NCBI GenBank assembly: GCA_965262565.1
Contig: CBDHFQ010000041.1
Span: forward strand, 124,001 to 188,000
Source: CBDHFQ01 sp965262565
Lineage (GTDB): Bacteria; Bacteroidota; Bacteroidia; J057
Direction of reading: 5' to 3'
DNA length: 64,000 bases
Below are positions 1 through 9,708 of this stretch, piece after piece. A model generated the notes under the pieces. That model searched no databases, was not told the origin of the DNA, and saw only the letters and a list, made by a program, of their open reading frames with translations. The translations under genes and the position numbers were made by a program. Position 1 is the first letter of the stretch, and the number at the start of each line of letters is the position of its first letter.

Positions 1-8
1 GACTTTAT

Positions 9-614
9 ATGATTGGACCTACGACATGTCCCTGCATTGCTGATGAAGGACTTCTTTGGAAGTATTTCAAGGAAGGTCATGAAAATGCACTATCCCAAAT
101 TTATCTTTCATACTATTCCACCTTATACAATTACGCTTACAAAATTTGTGGTAATACTGAGTTAGCTGAAGATTGTATCCAGGATATGTTTACGGCTCTT
201 TGGACGAGAAGAAAACAATTAGGGAATGCTCATTCTATTAAGGCATACTTAATTGCCTGCTTGCGAAGAAGAGTTATAGCCTCTATTATCCAGCGGGACA
301 AAATGCGTTCTGATTCTGTTCAAATAGCAGAAAATCAGCCAGACATTGTTTTTTCTCCTGAAGACTTCCTGATTATTCAGGAAACTTCAGAGATGCAAAA
401 GAATCAGTTGGTGAAAAGTCTAAATAAGCTGACGAGGAGACAGCGGGAAGTCATCTACCTTAGGTATTACGATGAATTATCATATAAAGAGATATCAGAG
501 ATATTGAATATCAATTATCAATCGGTCATTAACATTCTTCATCGCTCTTATCAGGTGTTGAAAAAAAGTCATGCCCTAAAGCAGATTGCTAATATTTCTC
601 CTCTTTCGAATTGA
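9..614 (+). CDS. ECF sigma-70 factor, FecI-like
   Basis: This 201-residue protein is an extracytoplasmic-function RNA polymerase sigma factor. Region 2 lies at about residues 25-95, where a helix with NYAYKICGNTELAEDCIQDM matches the -10 recognition region. Region 4 lies at about 130-190, where RRQREVIYLRY followed by SYKEISEILNI is the helix-turn-helix for the -35 element. Length and organisation fit the Bacteroidota FecI family. A FecR-like anti-sigma gene follows 114 bases downstream, then SusC and SusD genes, so it probably drives transcription of this uptake locus. The ATG at 9 is used, but the window edge hides most of the upstream region, so an earlier start cannot be excluded. Confidence 0.93.
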   Translation: MIGPTTCPCIADEGLLWKYFKEGHENALSQIYLSYYSTLYNYAYKICGNTELAEDCIQDMFTALWTRRKQLGNAHSIKAYLIACLRRRVIASIIQRDKMRSDSVQIAENQPDIVFSPEDFLIIQETSEMQKNQLVKSLNKLTRRQREVIYLRYYDELSYKEISEILNINYQSVINILHRSYQVLKKSHALKQIANISPLSN

Positions 615-728
615 AAGGAGTAAGGATTTAAAAGAATTAATAAATATTGAAAAATAAATGAGTAGTAATTATATGAATGTCATTCTACTCTAATAGACAG
701 GTCAACTACGAATCGCACTACTACTCGT

Positions 729-1736
729 ATGAATAAAGGAGGTAAATATGAGGATCCAGATTCCAGGAAGTACCTTTTCTGGGATATTACAGATCATTCA
801 AAAATTGATGAGGATGATCATACCCAACTTTACAAAGGATGGAGATTAAGGAGAAAAACAGTCCCTGAGTATCACGTAGTAGAAAAACTTGATCATTTAC
901 TCAATAGGTTACCCCTTGAAGATTCTAATCCTACATTTTATTCTTCTTCCCAACATAAAAACCGAAAGTTCTATTTAGTTGCATTTATTGCCCTTTGTTT
1001 ATTGATAACATCCAGTTATTATTTCTTTATTCTACCAGAACATAAAATAACTATCACCACCCATTCTGATGAAGAAAAGGTAGTATTGTTGCCAGACAGT
1101 TCTTCGGTAGTACTGAATACTTCTTCTACCTTATCTTATTATTCCAGCTGGAATTCGTCTAAGCCGAGAGAAATCTGGCTGGAGGGAGAAGCATATTTTG
1201 ATATTCGAAATTATTCAGGAGGGCGGAATTTCAGACCCTATCATAAATGTGTTATTCATACCAGTGATGTAACCGTGGAAGTCCTGGGCACTCAGCTAAA
1301 TATACGCGATAGAGATGGAGATACTCAGGTAGAGTTAAAAGATGGAAAGGTAAAGCTCCAATCTAAATTATTTTCGGATCAAAACATCTACATGAAGCCT
1401 GGAGATCGGGTATCCTATTCAAAAATGTCTAATACGTGGATCAAAAAGGAAATTGAGCAGACAGAAGTAGCTAGCTGGAAAGATAGTCTATTCCATTTTG
1501 TGAATATTCCTGTTAGTGAATTGGCTCAAGAAATCAGTGATTTATACAATATAGAAACTCGCATTGAAGGGGAAGAGGTCGGGGATAGAAAACTCACTAT
1601 TCATTTGCCAGTAAGTAACTTAGATATTCTTTTGAAAGGAATAGCGTCTGCACTGAAAATAAATATCGCATACGAAAAAAGTTTAAATTTAATCATAATA
1701 AAAGATTCCGATGTTAAAAGCGTCGGAGAAAATTAA
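729..1736 (+). CDS. FecR family anti-sigma factor
   Basis: This 335-residue inner-membrane regulator has a cytoplasmic N-terminus (1-80), one transmembrane helix at about 81-103, a periplasmic FecR domain at about 108-225 (VVLLPDSSSVVLNTSS and WLEGEAYFDI are typical) and a C-terminal DUF4974 domain at about 250-330 (FHFVNIPVSELAQEIS). In the family it holds the sigma factor inactive until the outer-membrane transporter signals through its STN domain. The partner sigma gene is directly upstream and the STN-bearing SusC starts 45 bases downstream. The N-terminal 80 residues are longer and less typical than in many FecR proteins. The AGGAGGT at 736-742 lies inside the gene and precedes an out-of-frame ATG at 748, so the start at 729 is not certain. 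Confidence 0.92.
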   Translation: MNKGGKYEDPDSRKYLFWDITDHSKIDEDDHTQLYKGWRLRRKTVPEYHVVEKLDHLLNRLPLEDSNPTFYSSSQHKNRKFYLVAFIALCLLITSSYYFFILPEHKITITTHSDEEKVVLLPDSSSVVLNTSSTLSYYSSWNSSKPREIWLEGEAYFDIRNYSGGRNFRPYHKCVIHTSDVTVEVLGTQLNIRDRDGDTQVELKDGKVKLQSKLFSDQNIYMKPGDRVSYSKMSNTWIKKEIEQTEVASWKDSLFHFVNIPVSELAQEISDLYNIETRIEGEEVGDRKLTIHLPVSNLDILLKGIASALKINIAYEKSLNLIIIKDSDVKSVGEN

Positions 1737-1781
1737 CCTGTTAATCCAACAAATTTATTTCAATAATTGACTGTATGAGCT

Positions 1782-4700
1782 ATGAAAATTACTATCGTTA
1801 AACATGTTCGTACGCTGATGCTTTGTGCTGGTTTATTGCTGGGGTTTTCCGGTAATATTGCTGCTCAGGAGTTAGCGTTAGGGCTTGCAAGTTCCACTAC
1901 CTCTATACTATCTACGGATAAGTATCAGCAAATGGATCTTGGCCAGGCTCTTGAAAAATTGAGAACTCAAAAGTCAGTTTATTTGATTTTTGAGAGCAAT
2001 TCTGTTGAGGGAATTACTGTCTCTCAACATCTTGACCTTAGCAGAAGTGTAGAAGAAATTCTCACTGAATGGTTAACGCCCTCTGGACTGGATTTTACCA
2101 GAATAGATGCTTCTACTTTTAGCATTTTCCGAAAAAAGGAGGGAAATGTCAGAGTAAAGGAAATAGAACAACCTTCAAATGAATTGACGATTGGTAAAAT
2201 TACCAATTCTACTGAAAATTCTTTGGAAGCATCTGTAGCAGATGTCAACCTGCTAATTAGAGATGTTTCCGGAGTAGTTCGGGATGCTGAAACTAATCTC
2301 CCTATGGAAGGGGTAACCGTATTAGTCAAAGGAACTACTACGGGGGCCTTAACGAATCAGGGAGGAGCATTCACCATCTCTGTGCCAGATGATCGGGATA
2401 CGTTACAATTTACCTACTTCGGTTATACTACCCTTCAGATGGCCATTGGCGATCAGACGAATCTGGATGTTGTGATGCGTGAAGATATATCTACTTTGGA
2501 TGAAGTAGTCGTAGTAGGCTATGGGTCTCAGCCCAAAAGAGATATTACTGCAGCGATTTCTTCGGTAGATGCTGGTGCTATTGAAAGAATTCCTACTTCC
2601 AACTCTATTGATGCTTTAAAAGGACAGGTGGCAGGTGTGGACATTCAGCAAGCGGGCGGTAGACCTGGATCAACGCCAAATATTCTTATTCGTGGTCGTA
2701 GATCAATCTCAGCTGATAATGATCCTTTGTTTGTTGTAGATGGTATTCCATTAACTGATGGTGCGACTGTGTTCGATATAAATCCTCAGGATATCGAATC
2801 TATGGAGATCTTGAAGGACGCAGCAGCAACAGCTATTTATGGATCTCGTGGTGCAAATGGAGTAATTCTTATTACGACTAAGAGAGGAAAGGAAGGAAGA
2901 ACCACAGTAACCTACAATGGCTATTATGGTATTTCTGAGACAATCAGAACTATTGACATGATGGATGGGCAGCAGTTTGCAGAATTAAAAAGAGAAACTC
3001 GCCGTGATGGATTTAATGGTGCTATTCCTCCTGATGAGGAAGTGTTTGAAGATCCAGTTGAATTTGAATCCATTGCTTTAGGAAGAACCACTAACTATCA
3101 GGATATGCTTCTTGATGAAGGGCATCAAACGAACCATCAGTTATCTGTCACGGGGGGAAATGCTAAAACTCAGTTCTTAGTTTCATTTAACTATTTCCAG
3201 GAACAGGGGGTGATTCCTACTCAATCCTTCGAACGTTATTCAGTACGGGTAAATCTGGATCATAGGATCACTAATTTCTTAAAAATAGGAACCTCTACTT
3301 TTGTAACAAGATCTATTCAGGACTTTGCCAGTAACCCGATGGGAGAAGCATTGGCGAATAATCCGCTTGGTGTACCATTTGATGAAGAAGGTAATATATT
3401 ATTCTTGCCTGTAAATGATGGTATACGTACGAATCCATTATCAGAAATTGTTCCTGGTGCATATGTAGACGAGCGTAAAATCAATCGTGTATTCCCTAGT
3501 ATCTTTGTGGAGTTGGATGTATTGGATGGATTAAAGTTAAAGTCTTCTTTTGGTCCTGACTTAAGAACAAGAAGAAGAGGATTATTTACAGCAAGTGAAA
3601 CTAATGCCAGAAGAGGTGCTCCGCCAAGAGCCCGTGTAGAAAACAGTGAAATTTTAGGATACGTTTGGGAAAACCTGGCAACATACGATAGAAGCATTGG
3701 TGAGAATCACAACTTCAAATTTACAGCTCTTCAGTCCATACAGGAAAGAAGGTTTGAAAGTTCTTTTACTGACGTAAATAATCTTCCTTACGAAACTCAA
3801 ATATTTTATAATTTGGGAACAGCTGAACAGATTCAAGGAGTAGGAAGTGAATTTGAAAAGTGGACACTAGCATCTTTCATGGGACGTGTTAACTATGATT
3901 TCAAAGGTCGTTATTTATTACAATTTAGTGGTCGTGCGGACGGATCTTCACGTCTTGCGCCTGGTAATCAGTGGGCTTTCTTCCCGGGTATATCAGGTGG
4001 ATGGCGCGTGATTGATGAGCCATTTATGCAAGGCTTAGGATTCATGAATGACTTAAAACTTAGAGCTAGTTATGGGGAAGTGGGAAATACTTCTATTGAT
4101 CCATATGAAACGCAACCACTTTTACAGAGAACAGTGTATGATTGGGATGGCTCTCCTGCATTTGGTTATCGTCTGAATCAGTTAGCGAATCCTGAATTGA
4201 CATGGGAAACTACCCGTACTGTAGACGTTGGGATTGATTTTGGATTCTTTAATGGAAGATTGACAGGTTCTGTAGATTACTTTAATTCTAATACGGAAGA
4301 TCTGTTATTGGCCCGCCAGTTGCCTAGAAGCTCGGGTTATGGATCTGTTCTGGAAAACATAGGGGAAACGAAAACTACAGGATTAGAAATAGCGATAAAC
4401 ACCGTAAACTTTGATACACCTAGTGGATTCCGTTGGACCACAGATTTAAACTGGTTTACTTTTGATGAAGAAATTGTTGCACTTGCTACTGGAGATCAAG
4501 ATGATGTAGGAAACCGTTGGTTTATCGGGGAACCTATTAATGTTTTCTATGATTTTGAAAAGATCGGAATTTGGCAGTTAAACGAAGAAGAGTTAGCGGC
4601 ACAGTTTGGACGTGTTCCAGGAGAAATTAAGCTAAATGACGTAAATGGAAATGGAAGTTACGATGGAGAAGATCGTCAAATCCTGGGTTCAGATGTACCT

Positions 4701-5195
4701 GACTGGAGTGGAGGTATAACAAATACATTCTCTTATAAAGGATTTGATCTTTCTGTATTTGTGATAGCAAGAATTGGGCATACTATTTTTAGTACCTTGC
4801 ATACATCAGGGAGTAGAAATGGTTTATTTGGTCGTTATAATAATCTAGATGTAGATTATTGGACACCTAATAACCCTACTAATGCATTCCCTCGTCCTAA
4901 TCAAAATCAGGAGAGCCCTACTAATGCTTCTACTTTGGGATATTTTGATGGATCTTACACTAAGATCAGAAACATCAATTTATCTTATACCTTCCCAAAT
5001 AAAGTGGCAAATGCTATTAAAGCACAAAATCTGAGATTGTATTTTACAGTTCAAAATGTGGCTATTTTCTCTGATTATGATACATATGATCCCGAAATCA
5101 ATGAAGATCGCGATCCTGGACAAACCGGAGATAGAGTAGATGCTCAGGTTCCTGTACCACGTTTATACTTGATGGGACTAAACGTAAGTTTCTAA
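1782..5195 (+). CDS. SusC/RagA-family TonB-linked outer membrane transporter with STN domain
   Basis: This 1137-residue outer-membrane protein has a signal peptide (ending near AAQE). An STN domain at about 45-115 (QMDLGQALEKLRTQKSVYL) probably contacts FecR. Next come a carboxypeptidase-regulatory-like beta-sandwich at about 160-235 (VSGVVRDAETNLPMEGVTV), a TonB box region with TLDEVVVVGYG, a plug domain at about 250-365 (LIRGRRSISADNDPLFVVDG), and a long beta-barrel ending in LMGLNVSF, whose terminal Phe is the usual barrel signal. It works with the adjacent SusD to import a bulky nutrient, and the STN domain marks it as a signal-transducing member. The substrate cannot be told from sequence: no glycoside hydrolase or sulfatase gene accompanies it here. 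Confidence 0.96.
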   Translation: MKITIVKHVRTLMLCAGLLLGFSGNIAAQELALGLASSTTSILSTDKYQQMDLGQALEKLRTQKSVYLIFESNSVEGITVSQHLDLSRSVEEILTEWLTPSGLDFTRIDASTFSIFRKKEGNVRVKEIEQPSNELTIGKITNSTENSLEASVADVNLLIRDVSGVVRDAETNLPMEGVTVLVKGTTTGALTNQGGAFTISVPDDRDTLQFTYFGYTTLQMAIGDQTNLDVVMREDISTLDEVVVVGYGSQPKRDITAAISSVDAGAIERIPTSNSIDALKGQVAGVDIQQAGGRPGSTPNILIRGRRSISADNDPLFVVDGIPLTDGATVFDINPQDIESMEILKDAAATAIYGSRGANGVILITTKRGKEGRTTVTYNGYYGISETIRTIDMMDGQQFAELKRETRRDGFNGAIPPDEEVFEDPVEFESIALGRTTNYQDMLLDEGHQTNHQLSVTGGNAKTQFLVSFNYFQEQGVIPTQSFERYSVRVNLDHRITNFLKIGTSTFVTRSIQDFASNPMGEALANNPLGVPFDEEGNILFLPVNDGIRTNPLSEIVPGAYVDERKINRVFPSIFVELDVLDGLKLKSSFGPDLRTRRRGLFTASETNARRGAPPRARVENSEILGYVWENLATYDRSIGENHNFKFTALQSIQERRFESSFTDVNNLPYETQIFYNLGTAEQIQGVGSEFEKWTLASFMGRVNYDFKGRYLLQFSGRADGSSRLAPGNQWAFFPGISGGWRVIDEPFMQGLGFMNDLKLRASYGEVGNTSIDPYETQPLLQRTVYDWDGSPAFGYRLNQLANPELTWETTRTVDVGIDFGFFNGRLTGSVDYFNSNTEDLLLARQLPRSSGYGSVLENIGETKTTGLEIAINTVNFDTPSGFRWTTDLNWFTFDEEIVALATGDQDDVGNRWFIGEPINVFYDFEKIGIWQLNEEELAAQFGRVPGEIKLNDVNGNGSYDGEDRQILGSDVPDWSGGITNTFSYKGFDLSVFVIARIGHTIFSTLHTSGSRNGLFGRYNNLDVDYWTPNNPTNAFPRPNQNQESPTNASTLGYFDGSYTKIRNINLSYTFPNKVANAIKAQNLRLYFTVQNVAIFSDYDTYDPEINEDRDPGQTGDRVDAQVPVPRLYLMGLNVSF

Positions 5196-5215
5196 TTTTT
5201 AAATACTTCAAAAAA

Positions 5216-6841
5216 ATGAAAAAACACATTTATATATATTGCATGTTAGCTGTAGCGATATTTGCTACCTCATGTGACGAATATTTAGAAGAACAAGTAA
5301 TATCAGATGTTTCTGCAAACGAGTATTACAATGATGAACAAGGTTTTGAGGACGGAGTAAAGGCTGTATATAGCTTTCTTAAGTTTATTACAGCTAATGA
5401 AAGGGGAATGACTTTACATAATTTTGGGACTGATGCATTTACGAACGGAGCTGACGGAAGTCATAAAGGAATTAATGTGTACGATTCCCGTTTAAATCAA
5501 TTTGATGAAAGTTATTTTAGAGACCAATGGAATGAGTTATATCGAGCTATCAATCAAGCAAATGCCATGATTGATAGATCTGCTGGAATAGATTTACCTG
5601 CAGATGTGTTAAATGAGCGTCTTGCAGAGGTTCGTTTCTTGAGAGCTTTTTTCTATTTCGAATTGGTTCGCATGTATGGAGATCTCCATCTTACTTTAGA
5701 AGAAACGATAGGAGTACAAACAGAAGCTACTCGTACACCAGCTGCTGAGATTTATTCACAAGCGATTATTCCTGATTTAGAATTTGCGATCTCAGTACTT
5801 CCCGAAGAGCAAGGTGAGTATGGTAGAGCTACTAAACCTGCCGCGGAGTTTCTTTTGTCTAAAGTATTCCTAACGCGAGGTCAAACGGAATTTGCCCAAC
5901 CTGGAGATGTAGGTCAAGCTCAATCCTTAATGGAAGGCGTAATCAATAATTATGGTTTTGCTTTATTAGAAAACTGGGGAGACATTTTTGATCAGGATAA
6001 TCAACTCAACTCAGAAGTTATCTGGGCCATGCAAAATACCACTGATCCTATCCTAAATGGTGGTGAGGGTAATCGTGCACATTTATATTACCTAATGGAG
6101 TATGATAAGCTTCCCGGTATGACCAGAGATGTTGCAAATGGACGTCCATGGAAGCGTTTTAAGCCTACTGATTGGCTTTTAGGGCTTTGGGATCGTGATA
6201 TAGATATACGTTATGAAGTAGGATTTAAACATGTATGGTTTACAAATAATCCAGGAACCTATAATATTGCAGGTAGAGATGTAGAGTTAGCCTTGGGTGA
6301 TACTGCTATATATCTCCCTGGATTTGAAGTTACAGAAGAATTTCGATTAAGTAAGCCTTATCTTATTGTCACTCCTAGTGAGTATGATGAAAGGGTATAT
6401 GCTACCCTTAACAAGTTTATAGATCCTAGACGCCCTGACCGTCAGCATACTCAAGGCTCTCGCGACTGGATGTTCATGCGCTTAGCGGATTCTTACCTTA
6501 TAGTAGCGGAAGCTGCCTTTTTACAAGGAGATCTTCAAACTGCTGCTGATGCATTAAATATGGTAAGGGTACGAGCTGCCAGAGATGGTTCCGAAGATGC
6601 TATGCTTATTACGGCTGCAGATGTAGATCTTGACTTCATCTTGGATGAAAGAGCTCGTGAACTAGCTGGAGAAAGACATCGTTGGTTCGATCTGGTTCGT
6701 ACAGGAAAATTGGTGGAAAGGGTAAGACTCCACAACGAGCAAGGTGGACCAAATATTCAGGACTTCCATGTACTTCGTCCGATCCCTCAGGATCAAATCG
6801 ATAAAACAAGTACACCATTTCCTCAAAATCCAGGATATTAG
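5216..6841 (+). CDS. SusD/RagB family nutrient-binding lipoprotein
   Basis: This 541-residue outer-membrane lipoprotein has a signal peptide with lipobox ATSC (Cys20). N-terminal SusD-like and C-terminal RagB/SusD helical domains follow. The segment with LAEVRFLRAFFYFELVRMYGD and the C-terminal LDERARELAGERHRWFDLVR are hallmark stretches of the family. SusD forms the lid over the SusC barrel and captures substrate. It starts 20 bases after the susC stop and shares its transcript. A terminator follows at 6951-6979. The ligand is unknown. Confidence 0.96.
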   Translation: MKKHIYIYCMLAVAIFATSCDEYLEEQVISDVSANEYYNDEQGFEDGVKAVYSFLKFITANERGMTLHNFGTDAFTNGADGSHKGINVYDSRLNQFDESYFRDQWNELYRAINQANAMIDRSAGIDLPADVLNERLAEVRFLRAFFYFELVRMYGDLHLTLEETIGVQTEATRTPAAEIYSQAIIPDLEFAISVLPEEQGEYGRATKPAAEFLLSKVFLTRGQTEFAQPGDVGQAQSLMEGVINNYGFALLENWGDIFDQDNQLNSEVIWAMQNTTDPILNGGEGNRAHLYYLMEYDKLPGMTRDVANGRPWKRFKPTDWLLGLWDRDIDIRYEVGFKHVWFTNNPGTYNIAGRDVELALGDTAIYLPGFEVTEEFRLSKPYLIVTPSEYDERVYATLNKFIDPRRPDRQHTQGSRDWMFMRLADSYLIVAEAAFLQGDLQTAADALNMVRVRAARDGSEDAMLITAADVDLDFILDERARELAGERHRWFDLVRTGKLVERVRLHNEQGGPNIQDFHVLRPIPQDQIDKTSTPFPQNPGY

Positions 6842-6950
6842 ATTGCTAACTTCAGTTATTGCTTCTGCTTTTTAAATATAAAGCAAGATCGATAGCTGTA
6901 CCAATAGGCAAATGAGCTAAGAAGATTTTTTTTAGATCGTGTTGTGATTG

Positions 6951-6979
6951 AAAGCCGTTCCTTTGAGGGGGCGGCTTTT
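6951..6979 (+). terminator. Stem-loop terminator after the SusC/SusD operon
   Basis: AAAGCCG and CGGCTTT form a 7-bp stem with additional CC/GG pairing inside, followed by a short T run (CTTTTATC). It lies 110 bases after the susD stop and 111 bases before the end of the convergent permease gene, so it may serve both strands. The T run is short, so the strength is uncertain. Confidence 0.65.
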
Positions 6980-7089
6980 ATCATTTACACCGAATATCTA
7001 CACCTTTACAACTTGTTCTCCAGGTATTATACAAGTTTACGGACCCAGGATCATTAGATTATTAACAACCACAACTCGCTTATTTGTCC

Positions 7090-9540
7090 CTACTCATTTT
7101 TCAAAGTATCAGCTGGCTGAATGTTTGCTGCTTTAAATGATTGGTAACTAATCGTTAAATAAGCAATGATGGCAGCCGTAAAGCCAGCAATAATGAAAAT
7201 GACTGGGGAAATATTCGTTTTATAGGCGAATCCTTCTAACCAACGATCGATAAAGTAATAAGCTATAGGTGAAGCGATAAGGGTAGCAATCAACACCAGG
7301 ATCATAAAATCTTTGGAAAGTAGTCCTACGATATTTGGCACACTAGCTCCTAATACCTTTCTTATACCAATTTCCTTTTTCCTGCGTTCTGCCATAAATG
7401 CTGCCAGTGCAAATAATCCCAAACAGGCAATAATAATCGCCAGCATAGAAAATATCCAGAATACCTTTCCCAGTTTCTCTTCCGATTCGTACATTTTAGC
7501 GAATTCCTGATCGAGGAAAGTATATACAAACGACTGATTATGAATATATTGTTTCCAGGTATGTTCTAGTTTCGACAAAACAGAAGATACGTTTTCAGTT
7601 TGAATTTTTACACTCATGGCCCTGTTTCGCTCCCCTAATTTTAAACAAAGAGGAACAACCGCATTGTGAAAAGTTTGAAAATGGAAATCTTCTACTACTC
7701 CGATCACTTGATAGCTAATGGGTAAGGGCTCTCCTTTTTCATCCTCCTCATCGCCATGACATGCAATTTGTTCTCCTATCGCACTTGCCGGATCACTAAA
7801 ACCAAATGAATTTGCCGCGGCACGATTTAGAACAATCGCTTGAGAATCTGTTGGAAATTCTTCGCTGAATGCTCTTCCTGCAATGGCTTCTAGCCCTAGC
7901 GTATTAATGTACTCGTGATCTACTAACCAATTTTGAAGGTAGATACGAGATGCCTGAGTATTATTTCCTTCCGGCCAATGACTAACGTTCTTTCGGCTAA
8001 ATCCATCTACGGGAATATGACTACTGATAGATGCACTTTGAACCTCCGGGATTTTCGATAACGCATCTTTAAAGTTTACCAAATTAGAGCCAAGCGTATG
8101 AGTATCTAAAATGACAATCACCCCTTCCTTCTCAAATCCAATCTTTTTTTGCTGAATAAAAGTCATTTGTTGATATATCGCTATCGTAGCTGCAATGAGG
8201 ATAATGGAAATAGCGAATTGAAATACCACTAAGGAACTTCTGAACCATGATCCTTCATTATTTGTCAACGTTCTACCTTTCAACGCATTGACGATGTCGA
8301 ATCCCGATAGAAAGAAAGCAGAATAAATGCCTGAGATAACACCTAACAGAAGTATAAATCCACATCCGAATAGGTAAAAAAATGGATCTCCTAAAGGGAT
8401 ATCTATCGGCCTGCCTGATATTTCTCTAAAATAAGGTATTGATAAGAGAGCAATACACAATCCTAATATACTTGAAGCAATAGTGAGTATATAGGATTCT
8501 AATAAAAATTGAGTAATTAATTGGTAACGAAAAGAACCCAACACTTTCCTAATGCCTACTTCTTTTGCTCTAATAGAAGATTTAGCAGTAGATAAATTCG
8601 TAAAGTTAATACACGCAATCAAAATAATAAATATGGCAATGACAGAGAATAGCCAAAGGTATCTTTGATCGAAAGGAGGTTTGAAATTGAATAAGAGTCC
8701 TGTTTGGGTGTGGATAGCGCTTAGTGGTGTTACATCATATATCACTCTATCCCCATTGACTGCTAATTCTGCAAACCCTTTGTCGTAAAAAGAGCGAAAC
8801 TGAGGTTCAACATAGGTATTCATGAGTTGAGGAATTTTTTCCTCAAATTGGCCTATATCACTTCCCTCTTTTAACAAAAAGTAGGTAGTAAACTGATAAC
8901 TGATCCAGGTATTTTCCTTACTAGCTTCAAAAGATTCCAAGGATAAATATACATCGAAATCAAAATGAGAATTCTCTGGAGTATCTTTAAATACAGCCGT
9001 AATTTTATACCTATCTGCATTATTGATCAATACAGTTTGATTAACTGCCTTTCTATTAGGAAATAATAAGTCAGCCAGGGACTGGGAGATAATGACCGAA
9101 TTAGGCTGTGAAAGTGCTCCTTCCAATCTACCAGCTATGATGTCAAAGTCAAATATTTCTATAAACCCTTGATCAGCTAATACTACATGCTCTGCTTTTA
9201 TATTTTCTGTATCTCCCTCAGGCCTTATCAGACGAGCTGCCCTTTGTCGAAGACGGCCTGCCCGTTCAATCTCAGGAAAATCCTGCTCTAAGGTTTTCGC
9301 TAAAGGGGGAGGGGAAAAGGCAAACTTGTCCTGACGTTGACCCATCTTAAAATCCGTCGTCATTCTATAAATTCTATCTGCTTTGGGAAAATGTCGGTCA
9401 TAGCTTACCTCATATTGAATAAACCGAATAATCAGCAGAAAACAAGCGATCCCTATAGCCAGGCCAAAGACGTTGATGAAGGAAAAAAAAGGTTGACTTA
9501 AAATAGTACGTATAGCAGCATTCAAAAAGTGTTTATGCAT
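7090..9540 (-). CDS. ABC transporter permease, MacB/FtsX type (copy 1)
   Basis: This 816-residue inner-membrane protein has the Bacteroidota two-module architecture. It carries an N-terminal helix (about 20-42), a MacB-type periplasmic core domain (about 45-250), an FtsX block with three helices (about 295-415), a second helix and periplasmic domain (about 430-650), and a final FtsX block (about 690-805). The RRKKEIGIRKVLGAS motif precedes the last helix bundle and RAKEVGIRKVLGSFR the first. No ATPase gene is adjacent, so the partner is encoded elsewhere. It is clearly paralogous to the gene at 10641-13094. Proteins of this class usually couple ATP hydrolysis to periplasmic lipoprotein or peptide movement or to stress sensing. 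The substrate is unknown. Confidence 0.92.
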   Translation of the reverse strand: MHKHFLNAAIRTILSQPFFSFINVFGLAIGIACFLLIIRFIQYEVSYDRHFPKADRIYRMTTDFKMGQRQDKFAFSPPPLAKTLEQDFPEIERAGRLRQRAARLIRPEGDTENIKAEHVVLADQGFIEIFDFDIIAGRLEGALSQPNSVIISQSLADLLFPNRKAVNQTVLINNADRYKITAVFKDTPENSHFDFDVYLSLESFEASKENTWISYQFTTYFLLKEGSDIGQFEEKIPQLMNTYVEPQFRSFYDKGFAELAVNGDRVIYDVTPLSAIHTQTGLLFNFKPPFDQRYLWLFSVIAIFIILIACINFTNLSTAKSSIRAKEVGIRKVLGSFRYQLITQFLLESYILTIASSILGLCIALLSIPYFREISGRPIDIPLGDPFFYLFGCGFILLLGVISGIYSAFFLSGFDIVNALKGRTLTNNEGSWFRSSLVVFQFAISIILIAATIAIYQQMTFIQQKKIGFEKEGVIVILDTHTLGSNLVNFKDALSKIPEVQSASISSHIPVDGFSRKNVSHWPEGNNTQASRIYLQNWLVDHEYINTLGLEAIAGRAFSEEFPTDSQAIVLNRAAANSFGFSDPASAIGEQIACHGDEEDEKGEPLPISYQVIGVVEDFHFQTFHNAVVPLCLKLGERNRAMSVKIQTENVSSVLSKLEHTWKQYIHNQSFVYTFLDQEFAKMYESEEKLGKVFWIFSMLAIIIACLGLFALAAFMAERRKKEIGIRKVLGASVPNIVGLLSKDFMILVLIATLIASPIAYYFIDRWLEGFAYKTNISPVIFIIAGFTAAIIAYLTISYQSFKAANIQPADTLKNE

Positions 9541-9708
9541 AGCAAGGAGATTGTATAGGATGAAATAATAAGTTATATAATTGACATTATATTAGCAAGG
9601 GGAATATATTTTAATTGTTTGATTGAATTATATTGGACATGAATATTTTTTTATCCCGGCTTAAGTATGCGTTAAGAAGGAGATCGATAGTTTTTTTCTA
9701 AGTTAAAA

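Noticed and set aside
6948..7136. 62-residue open frame after SusD
   Set aside because: It overlaps the terminator hairpin and the end of the permease gene and has no recognisable feature.
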